Made by a program: the position numbers and the translations under genes. From positions 992,001 to 1,056,000 of the forward strand of contig WHUZ01000005.1 of the NCBI GenBank assembly GCA_015179045.1: 64,000 nt of DNA. Direction: 5' to 3'. The notes below the pieces were generated by a model. That model worked only from the letters and a program-made list of their open reading frames with translations, had not been told where the DNA came from and ran no database searches. Numbering within the stretch: position 1 is the stretch's first letter; each line of letters begins with the position of its first letter. The stretch is from Kalaharituber pfeilii. Its lineage: Eukaryota; Ascomycota; Pezizomycetes; Pezizales; Pezizaceae. Shown here piece by piece: positions 11,843-22,800 of this stretch.

Positions 11843-14416
11843 TCACCTCCTCTTCCTAACCTCCACCAGATCCCCTTCCCCATCTACGCTTACTCCCGTC
11901 TCACTTCCTCCATCCCCTCCCTCCCCCTCCCACAACCTTCCCCTCTGACCTTCCTCCACCTCCCTTTCCTCCTCGCCACTCTGTTCACTCTCCTCCTCCA
12001 TCCTCAAATCCCCCTCACCCTCACTCCTTCTCCTAACCCTCTTTCTTCTACTCTCTGCCAGTTTATCTCCAATCTTCACCATCCCATCCACATCATTTCC
12101 TGCATCCATCTGTGACAATCTCGCAAACTCGCTTGCGAAATCATGTCTTCCAGAGTTACTTCTACTCCTAGCTCTGGAGGCAGGGCGAGATGCAAATAGT
12201 GCGATATTGCTAAGGTTTCCGAAGGACTCGTTGCGGGGGATGAGGTGCGAGCCTGAGCGGGTGATGCTGTGGGGACTGTTGTGATCGAAGGAGCCTTCGC
12301 CACCGACGAAAATCTCTGGTGCCTGGTAGCCCTGGGTAGTGTAGGTTATGCCATACCGGTACTTTTCCTTCGGATCCGGCTTGTCGTTGTGCCGTAGTGG
12401 GTCCGGTACGATCCTTGTGGCCTCGAAATCTGGGAATATCTCTGGCCCAAGGGTGTTAATGACCTCGGCCACCTCCATACTCAGCTCCTCTCTCCTAATC
12501 TTCAACTTCGTCAACGTATTTGCATTAGTGGGGTTTAAACTGAGTACTAGCGGCCTCAAACTCTTCAGAATATCCATTCCAACCTCGCCAAATCGAAGAG
12601 CGGCAAAGGTGATGGCAGGGAAGATAATCCATCCAATGATCGGCACACACCAAATCGGCACCCATTCCGGCACGACCCCAAATATCCGGTGCTTATACGC
12701 CCAGTACGTAAACAGGGTGACATAGAATGAGTACAATATAGGTGCAAATGCCAACGCTACCAACAATTTCCATGTTGCCATGACATCCCGACCCTCAATT
12801 TTCACCAAACTAGCCTTCAAAGCCTCTTTTGCCTTCTTAATGCTGATAATCTTGGTAGCGACAAATACTGGAGAGAACAAAATACTTCCAGGAAGTGCAC
12901 CTAGACCCATGACGATGAGCTTTGCAGTTCGGAAGAGCAACATTCCAGTGACCTGAGGGTAAGAGAATTTGGTGTATTCTACCTGGTGATCGCGGAGGTT
13001 GAGCATGCGAAGTTCGCGGTTATATGCGGTGACATTGGCACGTAGCTTAACGATTCGTGGGTCATCCCTGTATTGCGTATAAGCGTTAACAAGGCGACGG
13101 TTGAGCTCCATGACCATTGGAAGAGGAAGCCTGTGGTGGATAGGTTTATATAGACGACGAACAGCTTGAATTACCTTCATACCAGTTAGCATCATTTCCT
13201 ATTCATTAATGCATATCGAACACAAACCATCAGGGTATCATAGTCTGGACTGGTGACTGTGACTGAAACAAGACTATCGTAGATAATCTCCAAGAGAGTC
13301 TTCACAGCCTCTCTCCTCTCGCCCCCGCGATACTGTTCTACCAACTCCTTTGGAACCTCCAATGGAGAACCAAACTCAATCACCGCTCGTGACCTAAACT
13401 TGTGCGCATGGAAATAATTCATGCCACAAGGCACAATCTTCAGCCCACAGTCCGGATTCGCTGCAAGGGCGCCAAGAGCCATTATAGCAACTCCGGCTGT
13501 ATCATCGTCAGCCATATCATAAGCTCAGTATCAGTCTCAAGGAAATTTACCTTTCAAGGGCAATAGTTCTGTCCTATCATGACTACCCCCTTCCGGAAAA
13601 ATGCCAACACAACCACCCTCGTTCAGTCTCTGGAACACTGCATCATATACCTGCGTCTGATCGACCTTTGGTGCCACTGTGAATTTTGTTCCTCGTCCAT
13701 CATCACCATCATAAATAAGTAGCTCAATTGATGGTCCGCCTTTAAACTCCTTCTTCAACACCAGCTGCTCATCATTCACAATCTCTAACACCTCTGCACT
13801 TGCTGCTCCTGCCTGACCCTTCACAGACGGCAGCACAAGCAATCCTCCGGGAGCAACTTCCTGGGTGAATTTTGTGCCGATGCCATATATTCTGAGTATG
13901 GGCTGATCCGGGGTTACATCTGTAATGTAGATACACCCAGTGGCCGGTTTCGTCATATCAAGTGCCCGAGCGACTGGGAGAGCGCCAACGGAACGTGAGA
14001 GCATGCCAATAAACCTCCTACGCATTGACTTCTCTGCAACAAGAAAACAAATGCGGCGCTTTGCCTCCATGCGAACAACTCGCATGAGGATGAGCGGGTC
14101 AACAAACTAAAACACATTATTAGCTACCTCTCTGATGAGGTAGGAATTAACAAATGCATGAAGGACACCAACCTGGTTTGCATGAGGGGCAGCAACAAAG
14201 ATAACTGGGCCTCCACGAGGAATACGGAAGGACCCTCGGGGATGCACTTCTCTGAAGAATAAATCAACCAGAACTGATCCACGAATATTAGCCGCCGGAG
14301 CATCTAGAAATTACCTCCAACAATCACCTACCAGAAAACGCCCATAGGAACAGATCATACATCCAATTCACCATCGGCGCAAACTGCTGCGGCCGGTATA
14401 CTTGCTGCCCCAGCAT
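11843..14416 (-). CDS. GPT2: Glycerol-3-phosphate/DHAP O-acyltransferase (Sct1/Gpt2 family)
   Basis: Makes lysophosphatidic acid, the first step of phospholipid and triacylglycerol synthesis, in the ER membrane. Five exons: 14416-14332, 14273-14173, 14106-13551, 13496-13228 and 13174-11843; introns are 53-66 nt and the spliced frame closes to 780 residues. Acyltransferase motifs are clear: PHANQFVDP (about residue 57), GIFPEGGSHDRTELLPLK (about 235-250) and IVPCGMNYFHAHKFRSR. Three hydrophobic segments at about 412-535 (for example LLVALAFAPILYSFYVTLF) fit ER anchoring. The tail is acidic and Ser/Arg-rich, a usual site of phospho-control in yeast Sct1. The first intron was placed so that FS joins VLVDLFFREVHPRG, as in homologues; the last intron has a TGCTAAC branch site. 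Length fits the family (about 740-800). Confidence 0.95.
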
Positions 14417-16460
14417 TTTGTTTGCTGCTGTATGTAGTATCACCCAAGTATCCTTCTATCTTTCGATTTCGGAATCCCCATCTACTGTATGTTAATTGAC
14501 TTTGGCAGTCTTGTGCTTTTTGATATCAGATCCGTGCCCTCCGCGGGACGGGAGGGGCCACTAGATTGAGACTATTTCTTCGGCCGGTAAATGTAAATGT
14601 GCGGCAAAATGCCGTGGTTACGAAGTTGAAGTATGGTATAAGACAGGAAGTAAGGTAGGCAGCAAAAACTTGAACTTCTTTCACCGCCGATTTGTGGGGC
14701 GGGATGACAGAGGGCCAGGCCAGTTGCAAGTAAAAATGCCCAAGTAAGATGGGGTAGATCCGTCTGCTGGGAGGGCGCCGCAAAGAAAAAGAATGGACTG
14801 TGCAAAGCCTGGGGCGGCGCAGGTGATGGCTGGCCAGTGCCCTGGTTTTTTTGAGGGCTGAGGCGAACGATTGAGACGAGAATGGTCAAGGCTTGGCAAA
14901 AATCAATGCGTGATCATGCTAGGGATGGAGGCAGCCGACACGCTGAAGTACTTTATGTATGCCATACATGAAAGAAAATATCCTGTGTGCGATGCCGCTG
15001 GAGGATGGCCATGATGGAGCAGGGGAAGGGTCAGGCATCGATGCATATGGCTTGTAAACATGAAACTGTTATTTATGGAGCGATCCGTCGATTTCGAGAA
15101 CATCGCCTTTCGTGTACTTGAAACTGATATTAGAACAGTACTATCCCGTATACTGCCGCAGTACTTCAGCAACAGATGGGTACGAGTATCGCGTCGATCA
15201 TGGCTCTCTCTATGGGTATACTAAATGATCGACCACTCGACAGCTCGACGCCCACCAAATACAAGTGTCTTGGTGCGGTCCTATTTATTTTTTCTTGATT
15301 CTTTTTGTTTCTTTGCTTCTTCATGAATACTTGGTATTTACTCCTACAGGTACATTCACATGTTTAGCAGTTTTAATCAGAAGCACACGGCCGATGGCAA
15401 GAAGCTTTGGGCATCAATGATCCCATGTGAGAACATTCATTTGCTTCAGAAGCTATCTCATTTTTTATCTGCTCTTACTGAACGGCCTGCTATGATATAA
15501 TTCATGTGCTTTTCAACTCAACTCGCCCGTACTTCATCTTCTCAGCTTCTCCTCACATCCAATTAACAATTTCTTTCCCTCTATAATGTATATGATCACC
15601 AATTTATATTCCCCAATCAAAGTGGAGGCACTTGTGCATAAATTAACAGAATGCACTGTAGCCGGTAGCCAAGATAATCTCACTCGGCCACCATCGCTTA
15701 CCCCTGCCCCATACTTTATCAACACCACTCCACTCTAGGCTATATGATACCAGATGGTTTGCCCTCATCACGGCGTTGCCCCAAGCGGCATATGCTGCCC
15801 TGCCTCGTGTTCATCTTGTTAGTCGCCTGGCAAAACGTTGACCGGTGCGGTTGCATATGCATAAATCGCCAAATCCGCCTCAGCGCCCTCCGATTGGCGA
15901 GACAAAGCCCAGGCCAAAAAGGAGATGAAACAACTTGATTGACCCTCTTATGGATGCATGTCTATGCACGGCTGACCCAATCGCGCATTGCGATCGTGAT
16001 CGGCTGTGGTCATAAGCATCCGTAATACGGCATGCCGCGGGTGCATCTGATACCACGTGACGCAATTTGCTTGCTCCATCGCTCCTGAACCATACAACTC
16101 CGAAGGTTAGTCTCGTATAATAACCAGACGCTGACTCTCCGAAGGTCACTAGTAACCGGCCTGTGGCCATGCTCGTGCACTGCTCATCAATCCCGCCCAG
16201 CCAAGTATTAACCACTGAACGCTTCAGGCAAATCGCTAACACTCGACACTATTCCGACCGCTGAAAGATCTTTCGTCTCCCACCTCTCAAAACTTCGTAT
16301 CCGAATTACTAAAAAAGGAGACATTGAACCACGTGCCAACAAGACAAGATGGGCGGCAAAGAAATAGGTTTATCATGGAGCCAAGAACGTTGGGCCAGAG
16401 GACCTGAGCACAGCTATGGATTATGTTGATTACGTGACCTGTTATGCATGAATTAGCTAG

Positions 16461-16705
16461 CGCCATTTGAGGGTAGATAGCGTGCCAGTTGAATTCGGTG
16501 ACATAACGGTAGTTCCGGGTAAGTTACAAACCGTGTCAGCAGAATTGAGCGGCATAAACGCAGTGCATGGTGACGTAGACATCCTTGGAGTTGAATTCTA
16601 CGGCGGCAATGCAGTTGAGGGTAAATCTCACGGTGAATTGAATTCAACAGGAGAGGCAACTGAGGGTAATGTACATAGCGAGTTGAACTGCGTAGCATAG
16701 AGGTA
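16461..16705 (+). repeat. Degenerate 45-51-nt tandem repeat that stays open as a protein repeat
   Basis: About four and a half units built on GTTGAATTC...GGC..AAYGCAGT..AGGGTAA. In one + frame (16467-16700) the units read as a 15-17-residue repeat of the pattern V-x-x-E-(F/L)-x-G-x-x-A-V-x-G-x, for example ILGVEFYGGNAVEGKSHG. There is no in-frame ATG, so it is not called as a gene. It could be a fragment of a repeat-protein gene or a plain minisatellite. Confidence 0.6.
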
Positions 16706-16984
16706 GTTTGGATAGACATAAAGTCCTTTTTTGTCTGGCATTTTGTCAAACTTTTATATCCACTGAAGTTTTATACCAATTGCAGCTTTCTTATCACCAA
16801 TTGATGGGTACACTACGTAGGCATTAGGATAATTTTGGAGAGGACATAAGCGATCTAACTGACCATTACTACGCGGGCACTTAAAATTGCGGGTGGGTAT
16901 ACGGGGGCTTTAGACGGGTCTATAAATACGGTCAATATATCCTCTATTGCTTATGGTAGGTAAGTATATCAAGTTTTGTGACTA

Positions 16985-17590
16985 TCCTGGCCGCGCTGGG
17001 CTTTAATCCCAAAGCGGGGATGTACGTCTTGGAAAGTAAGAAACTTGTAGGCACATGGAACCATATTATGGACCAGGTCCATAATATGGTTGACAGAGGG
17101 AATCCTGACTTAGTTGGGCTGTTAATCACGAAGCAAGAGGTGCCGACCTCTTAAAAAAACAAGCAAGCAACTTATTGACACATGAGGACTTCTAGGCGGG
17201 CCAGGTCTATAGTATGGGCGGTGAAGAAATACCAAATTTATTAGGCTACGCAAGAGCTGCCGTTACCTCTCTAATTATAGACCACCCGGACGGCGCACTT
17301 GCTGGCAGTGTTGCGTCAAATCATGGGTAATTGGGTGCTCCTGATGGGCCAGGTCTATAACATGGTCGGTGCTGACTGAGTTGGGCTGTAAATTCCGAAG
17401 CAAGAGATGGTGTATCTCCACAAAACAAGCAACATGTGGGTGCACAAGGGCTCCAGAAGAACCAGGCCTGCTAGTATAATATGGTCAGCAGAGGAAGCCT
17501 GACTGAGTTGGGTGGTGAATTCCAAAGCGAGAGATACTGCTCCTCTTCAATAACAAGAAACTGGTGACTATCGTGAGGGATTTGGCTGGT
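16985..17590. repeat. Degenerate tandem repeat, unit about 120-140 nt, 4-5 units
   Basis: Recurring blocks include CAGGTCTATAATATGGTC, GACTGAGTTGGGCTG, AATTCCGAAGCAAGAG and AACAAGCAAC in constant order. Units are visible near 16990, 17074, 17200, 17345 and 17460, with considerable divergence. No ORF spans it. Confidence 0.75.
17059..17091. repeat. 33-bp perfect palindrome with one-base centre
   Basis: AACCATATTATGGACC at 17059-17074, one A, then the exact reverse complement at 17076-17091. It lies inside one unit of the surrounding tandem repeat; other units keep only the right arm (CAGGTCTATAATATGG). Confidence 0.95.
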
Positions 17591-18252
17591 ACGGGGGTTC
17601 TTTTGCTGAAGTGGGAACACGGAAGTTTCTTATTTGGTGCACGGATGGGTCTCTATGACAAGGTCAACTCAATTTGACAGGGACTGGCAGGTAGCCACTA
17701 GGAGGGCGGCTACTACTGACTAGACTGGTTGACTACTGACGTAGGTAGGAAATTTAGGAGCCAGTGGGGTAGAACATGAGGGCCGGGAGAGATAATCCGC
17801 AGGCTCTAAGCAACTTGGCTTAATACCTGCTTCATGTTCTTATCCTTTTCCCACATAATCGGTATTCAATTTAGAATTACGTATCCGGCCGGATTTTCGG
17901 AACTGGCAAACCAGACATTTTTCGGATTTTCTCGAGAAAAATCCGTTCTTCTCCTAGCAGCAATCCGATCGCATTTTTCAGATAACCTACCGGTCGTTCC
18001 AAAAGTATTCGGACACCTGACTAATGGATAAGACGCGCTATGCAGTTTTTAGCATGCACTAGTATACTTCTGGATTAGCTAGCTGAACCTACTAGTTACG
18101 GTCGACCTACTAGTACCACAGTACCAGTCTTGACTACGGTACTAGTACAAGAGGGCTGCTATCGCGGGCTACCATCTGCTATCACGGCTGCTTTCCCCAG
18201 CTGCTGTTTTGGATTCTATTTTAAACATTTTGAGGCCTTTATACCCGTGCCG

Positions 18253-18560
18253 ACAGCCATTTTAATAGCCAATGCAGCAGCCATTGTAGCAGTGGATTTG
18301 ACAGCCATTTTGACAGCAATTTTGGCAACCGTTTGACGGTCATTTCGACAGCCATTTTGGCAATCATCTCAACAGCAATTTTGACAGCTATTTCGACAGC
18401 TATCTCGACCGTCATTTTAGCAATCGTTTTATGATCATTTCGTAAGCTGTTTTGACGGTCTTTTCGGCAGGTGTTTTGATGGTCATTTTGGATGTTGTTC
18501 TCACGGTCGTTTGGACAGCTGTTTTGACGGTCATTTACACCTGTTTTGACAACTGCTTTT
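18253..18560. repeat. 12-nt minisatellite, consensus GACAGCCATTTT
   Basis: About 24 consecutive units of 11-13 nt such as GACAGCCATTTT, GACAGCAATTTT, GACGGTCATTTC, GGCAATCATCTC. The 12-nt period keeps reading frames, so the left part reads as a TAIL-like tetrapeptide repeat, but no credible gene start or conserved domain is present. Confidence 0.85.
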
Positions 18561-19851
18561 TGTATCCATTCTAGACAGCCATCCTCGCTATTATTATGTA
18601 TCTAGTTATATGATACTATTACGCTGCATAGTTATTTCTCCCACCTGCATTCATATATTTTGAATTTATAGATGGAAATTTGCTTATTTCATTTTTTATG
18701 TCCTCCATTAGTATGTTCAGGGGTATGTTGTACAGTAAAGTAGTGGTAAAGAACTCAGGGCTGCCTGGTGACGATTGTTACGGGTATTCAGATCTCAAAC
18801 AGGATAAACTCACTTCATATTCAGTCTCGACACGAAGCAACCACGTAGTGTGGAGTAGCTTAGTCAGCCACTAAGCGGTAGTCTGGTTCGAGACTGACTT
18901 CATATGACGATCTAATTTGTATACCCTTATTGTATGTAACAGAATGCATAGACTTTCCGCATAGTTGAATATTTGTTCAGCGATAGTGAAACTGTTCTTA
19001 GTCAATTACTTCTTGCTATGCATCATTTCACACGAATGGTCAGATGGTAAAATCTACTAGTACCTGCCACAAACGTGGATTGGTTCTCATGTAGACTTGC
19101 CAGTACTTGATCGTTCCTGCGCAAGGCCTCTTTTTCGGCTGATACTAATGAGCTTACAAGCATCAGAGATGCCAATTTTGCGCGAATTGTGGACTCGAGA
19201 GTGAGATACTCTTGTGCATAATATTCTTTTCCAAATATCTCTCACTCTGTCCGACACTGCTCGCTCATCATCGATACCTTCGACTGGCGATACTAGTACC
19301 GTGCTCTGTGACCCAGCCAGTCAAGAGGGCTCTGCAGCGACAGTGCAGCCTGGCTTCTTGCTATTCAGCTGGCAGACGCCTTGCGAGCGAAGAGTCTCAC
19401 ACCGCGAGCGGGAGACAGACGCGTGCTCTGCTGCTCCTGTGCACCTGTTAATCGGCTGGTTATCTGCACGACACCTGCGCAGGCAGGACGAGAGGTACGC
19501 CAATTGCACCCTGCAACCGGGACCGCGTGTACGCGCAGCGCGCACTGCTTGGCCCTCTATCTTGAAGGTTTCTGGATCTTGGCACACATATTGCTGCGGC
19601 ACCCCACACAAAACAGAACACCCGCGTCCCCTGCTCCTTCACTCCATTCCATCTTCCCTCAACCAAACAGAACATCGGCACACACCAACGCTCAGTTCAA
19701 CGCCGGCAACATCACTGAGCATCGATACTGCTTGTTGTCGCCAGCAATCTATTTCCATAATACAAAATACTTTGCATAGATTTTCCCTGTATCTGGTTTT
19801 TTCGACAAAAAATAAACGCCAACCGAGGCCGTTTTCTCGGGGCAATAAAAG

Positions 19852-22800
19852 ATGCCTACGACACGGCGTACTCGAACTGCCGCTAAGGCAGATCAAGTTG
19901 ATAATCACGAAGCTGAGAAGAAATTTTCAGATGACAACGAAACAAATTCACAAACCACCACGAAAGCAACCCGGGGCAATGCCGGCTCAGCGAGGGCCTC
20001 ACGACCGGCACTATTTCTTGAAACCATGAAAGCTGAGCAAGCATCTCATGCCGCAAAGACAAGACAGTCGGCTCGAATAACAGGAGGCCAGGTTGAGCAT
20101 ACGACATCGACTGAGCCTACAATTGACGAAACTATGCAAGAACATTCTCGTCCTCGAAAGACACGAGCCCGCCGCAAGGCGGCCAAGGATGCCGACCCTG
20201 TTCTAACACAGTCTACTGAAGAAACGAAGATTGAAGAGAAGATTGCGGAGTCCCAAGTTTTAAAAGAAACCCCCATCGAGACTTCAAACACAGCTCTTCA
20301 AAACGAAGGATCAAAGCAACGACCGAAACGCGGGAAGAACACTGTACCAGAGGGCACTGCAGAAGCTGCTAAGGTACCTGAGCAAAAGTCAACACCTGCT
20401 TCCCAAAAGCGTACCCGAAATGCTAAAGGAAAAGCTGCGGAGTTGGTTGAGGAGGACTGGCTGGATACAGAAGGACCTATGAAACGTAGGAGGTTAGACC
20501 AACCTGAGATCAATCGCTCACGTATGTTATACTCCTTCTGATTCTGAACCAAATCGATACTAATTGCACTACTTCAGCTATCCAACCAATTCGCCATGGT
20601 AGACAAAAGAAGGTTGAAGTGTCTCTTCCAACTTCTTTTACCAAACAGTCACGGGAAGAGACAAAAGTTGAGCCCAGGGCTCCTGTGGCCCGCAGGGGGA
20701 AAGTATCTCTTCCAGATCCTTTTATTGAACAGCCACAGGAAGAGACAAAGGTTGAGCTCAAGACTCCTGCGACCCGCAGAGGGAAAGGGAAAGCTGTTCA
20801 AAGGACTGAAACTATAGACCTTGAAACGGCAGCTTCAGTACCTGAGGAAAGTACAGCGAAGAGTCGCCCTTCTCGGTCAACAAGACACAACGCAGCTCCA
20901 ACCGAGCTAGTACCTTCAGCTCAGCAAGAGCCGACAATTCGATCTAGCCGCACAAAGTCTGCAGCGGCAAAATCTAAATCTGCACCCTTCCAATTAGAGG
21001 AGGATGCCATAGTGAATACAGAGAAGGAAGTTCATAGTGAGGAAGCGCCTATAAAGGCAGAACAAGCCACAAAAACTCGAGGCAGAAAGGGTAAAGCAGT
21101 CAAGGAGGTTGATGCTACACAGGACCCAGAAGATACAATATCCGTCCAGAATCGATTCGCCCAGAAAATTGCTCAGGAGCAAAGGGAAACTCCTCGCGTA
21201 GTTCAGCCGCAGGTCGTTATATATGCAGCTTCTGCTGGAAAAAATGCTCCTGAAATTCAACAAGAGGCAGTGCCGAAAAAGCCTACTCGTAATATGCATA
21301 CAGTTCGAACTGCTGCCCCAGCAGCGAAAACAACTAGAAGAAGTGACAGGGGCAAAGCTGCAAAATTGGAAAAGGAGACTAAAGACGGCTTCGAGGCTGA
21401 AAAGATCATCAGTCAACAACAAAAGGCTGAAATTTCCGAACCAGCTACAGCGAGCGAGGAGGCCGTGACTTACGAAGGCCGTCCAGCTGAAGAAGTTGAG
21501 AAAGCTGAAGCCAGTAAGAAGAATGCCCCATCAAAGCGAAAATCTGCGAAAGCTATCACCAAACGTGGCCGAAAGGCAGCGAATGCAAAAAAGCAAATTG
21601 AAGAAGAAGAGGAAGAAGCGAAGGAGGCAGTACAGGAGCACCCGCCGATAACCGAGCCTGCATCTGTTGAGCAAGAAGTCATTTCACCGCAGCCGGACAT
21701 CTCGCAAATTAAACCTGCTACAGAAGTAGATCCTCAAATGACGGATGCTTTAAAGCAAGAGCATGCTGTTTTTGAACCCCTGATTGAAACTGTAGTTGTA
21801 ACGTCGGAGGAATCACCAGAAAATGAAATGTTCGAAGCAACACAGGCACAAGATAAACCTAAAGAAGAAATTACACCAACAGAGCCAGCTGACTTGCCAG
21901 TTCATAACTCTCAAGTTGAGAGTGAAAAGGAAGGAGTTCTTCCTGAGGTTCTGCAAACCCCCGTCCACACACATGTGATTCTGGCCCCTTCTCATATTAT
22001 TCAGTCTTCCCCGGATCCTGTAAAGTCACTTGTGCCTACCTCGCCTTTGGCTAGGTATAATAAGGATTTTACTGGTTCTACTGCTTTTGATGATATCAAG
22101 GACTCGCCAATGGTTGATGTGCGCAATGCAATGACAATGAGTCCTACTCCGGTGCAGGATCTTTTTTTCATATCCGTCTACTCCAACTGCTTCTTCAAGC
22201 AAGAGGAGAAGCCTATCTGGCGCAGTTAAGAGTCCACTCAATACTAGCATGGATTCAGTCACTTACACGCCAAAAGCGGAGATTAAACATCTAGATGTAG
22301 CCGGTAGCCCTGTACTTCAGCCACCATCCAACTGGATCGACGAAGAAAGATCAGGAAAAAGCCCAACAAAAAATGCAACACCTCGTAGCAGCTTGGATCC
22401 TGTTACATCACGAGTTTTGTTCTCAAACTTTGAATCTTTTGCAAGCACATCTCCAAGTCGCAAATCCACTGGAGTTAGTCCAGTTAAACGAATGAGTCTC
22501 AGTTTCTCCGAAGATGCTGAAGTGTATGCAGAAATACGAGCTGCACCAGAAGAAGACGGCGATAAGCAGGATCATAATGAAGAAGCAAGAAATACTTTCG
22601 AAGATGTTGATATGGATCCTCAACAAGTGATTGCAACGCAGGCTGATCAGAAACAAATAGAGCTTGAAGCTGAAGATCAAGCCGATGTTGCTGATACTAA
22701 TCCTATTGAAGTTGAAGCAACTGACGAAGACAAAAGTCAAGAACCTATTATCAGCGAAATGGAAGCCGAGCACCTAGAGAGCGAGATTATCGAGGAGGAA

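Larger units (their letters stand above)
14417..19851. other. Long intergenic region holding three tandem-repeat fields
   Basis: No supported gene. The left part is upstream DNA of the acyltransferase. The middle holds separate repeat fields at 16461-16705, about 16985-17590 and 18253-18560. An ending typical of Tc1-like elements, AAAAGTATTCGGACACC, occurs at 18001-18017 without a visible partner. The right part (about 19200-19851) is the presumed promoter and 5' UTR of the large gene starting at 19852. Confidence 0.5.

Noticed and set aside
11780..12115. Plus-strand Pro/Leu-rich ORF
   Set aside because: Shadow of the acidic C-terminal exon of the acyltransferase on the other strand.
18001..18017. 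AAAAGTATTCGGACACC, resembling the end of a Tc1-like element
   Set aside because: No inverted partner, target duplication or transposase remnant was found nearby, so no element is called.
22152..22203. Possible 52-nt intron in the large gene
   Set aside because: It restores the frame, but the donor (GTGCAG) is weak and the sequence removed is itself good coding sequence; the T7 frameshift is preferred.
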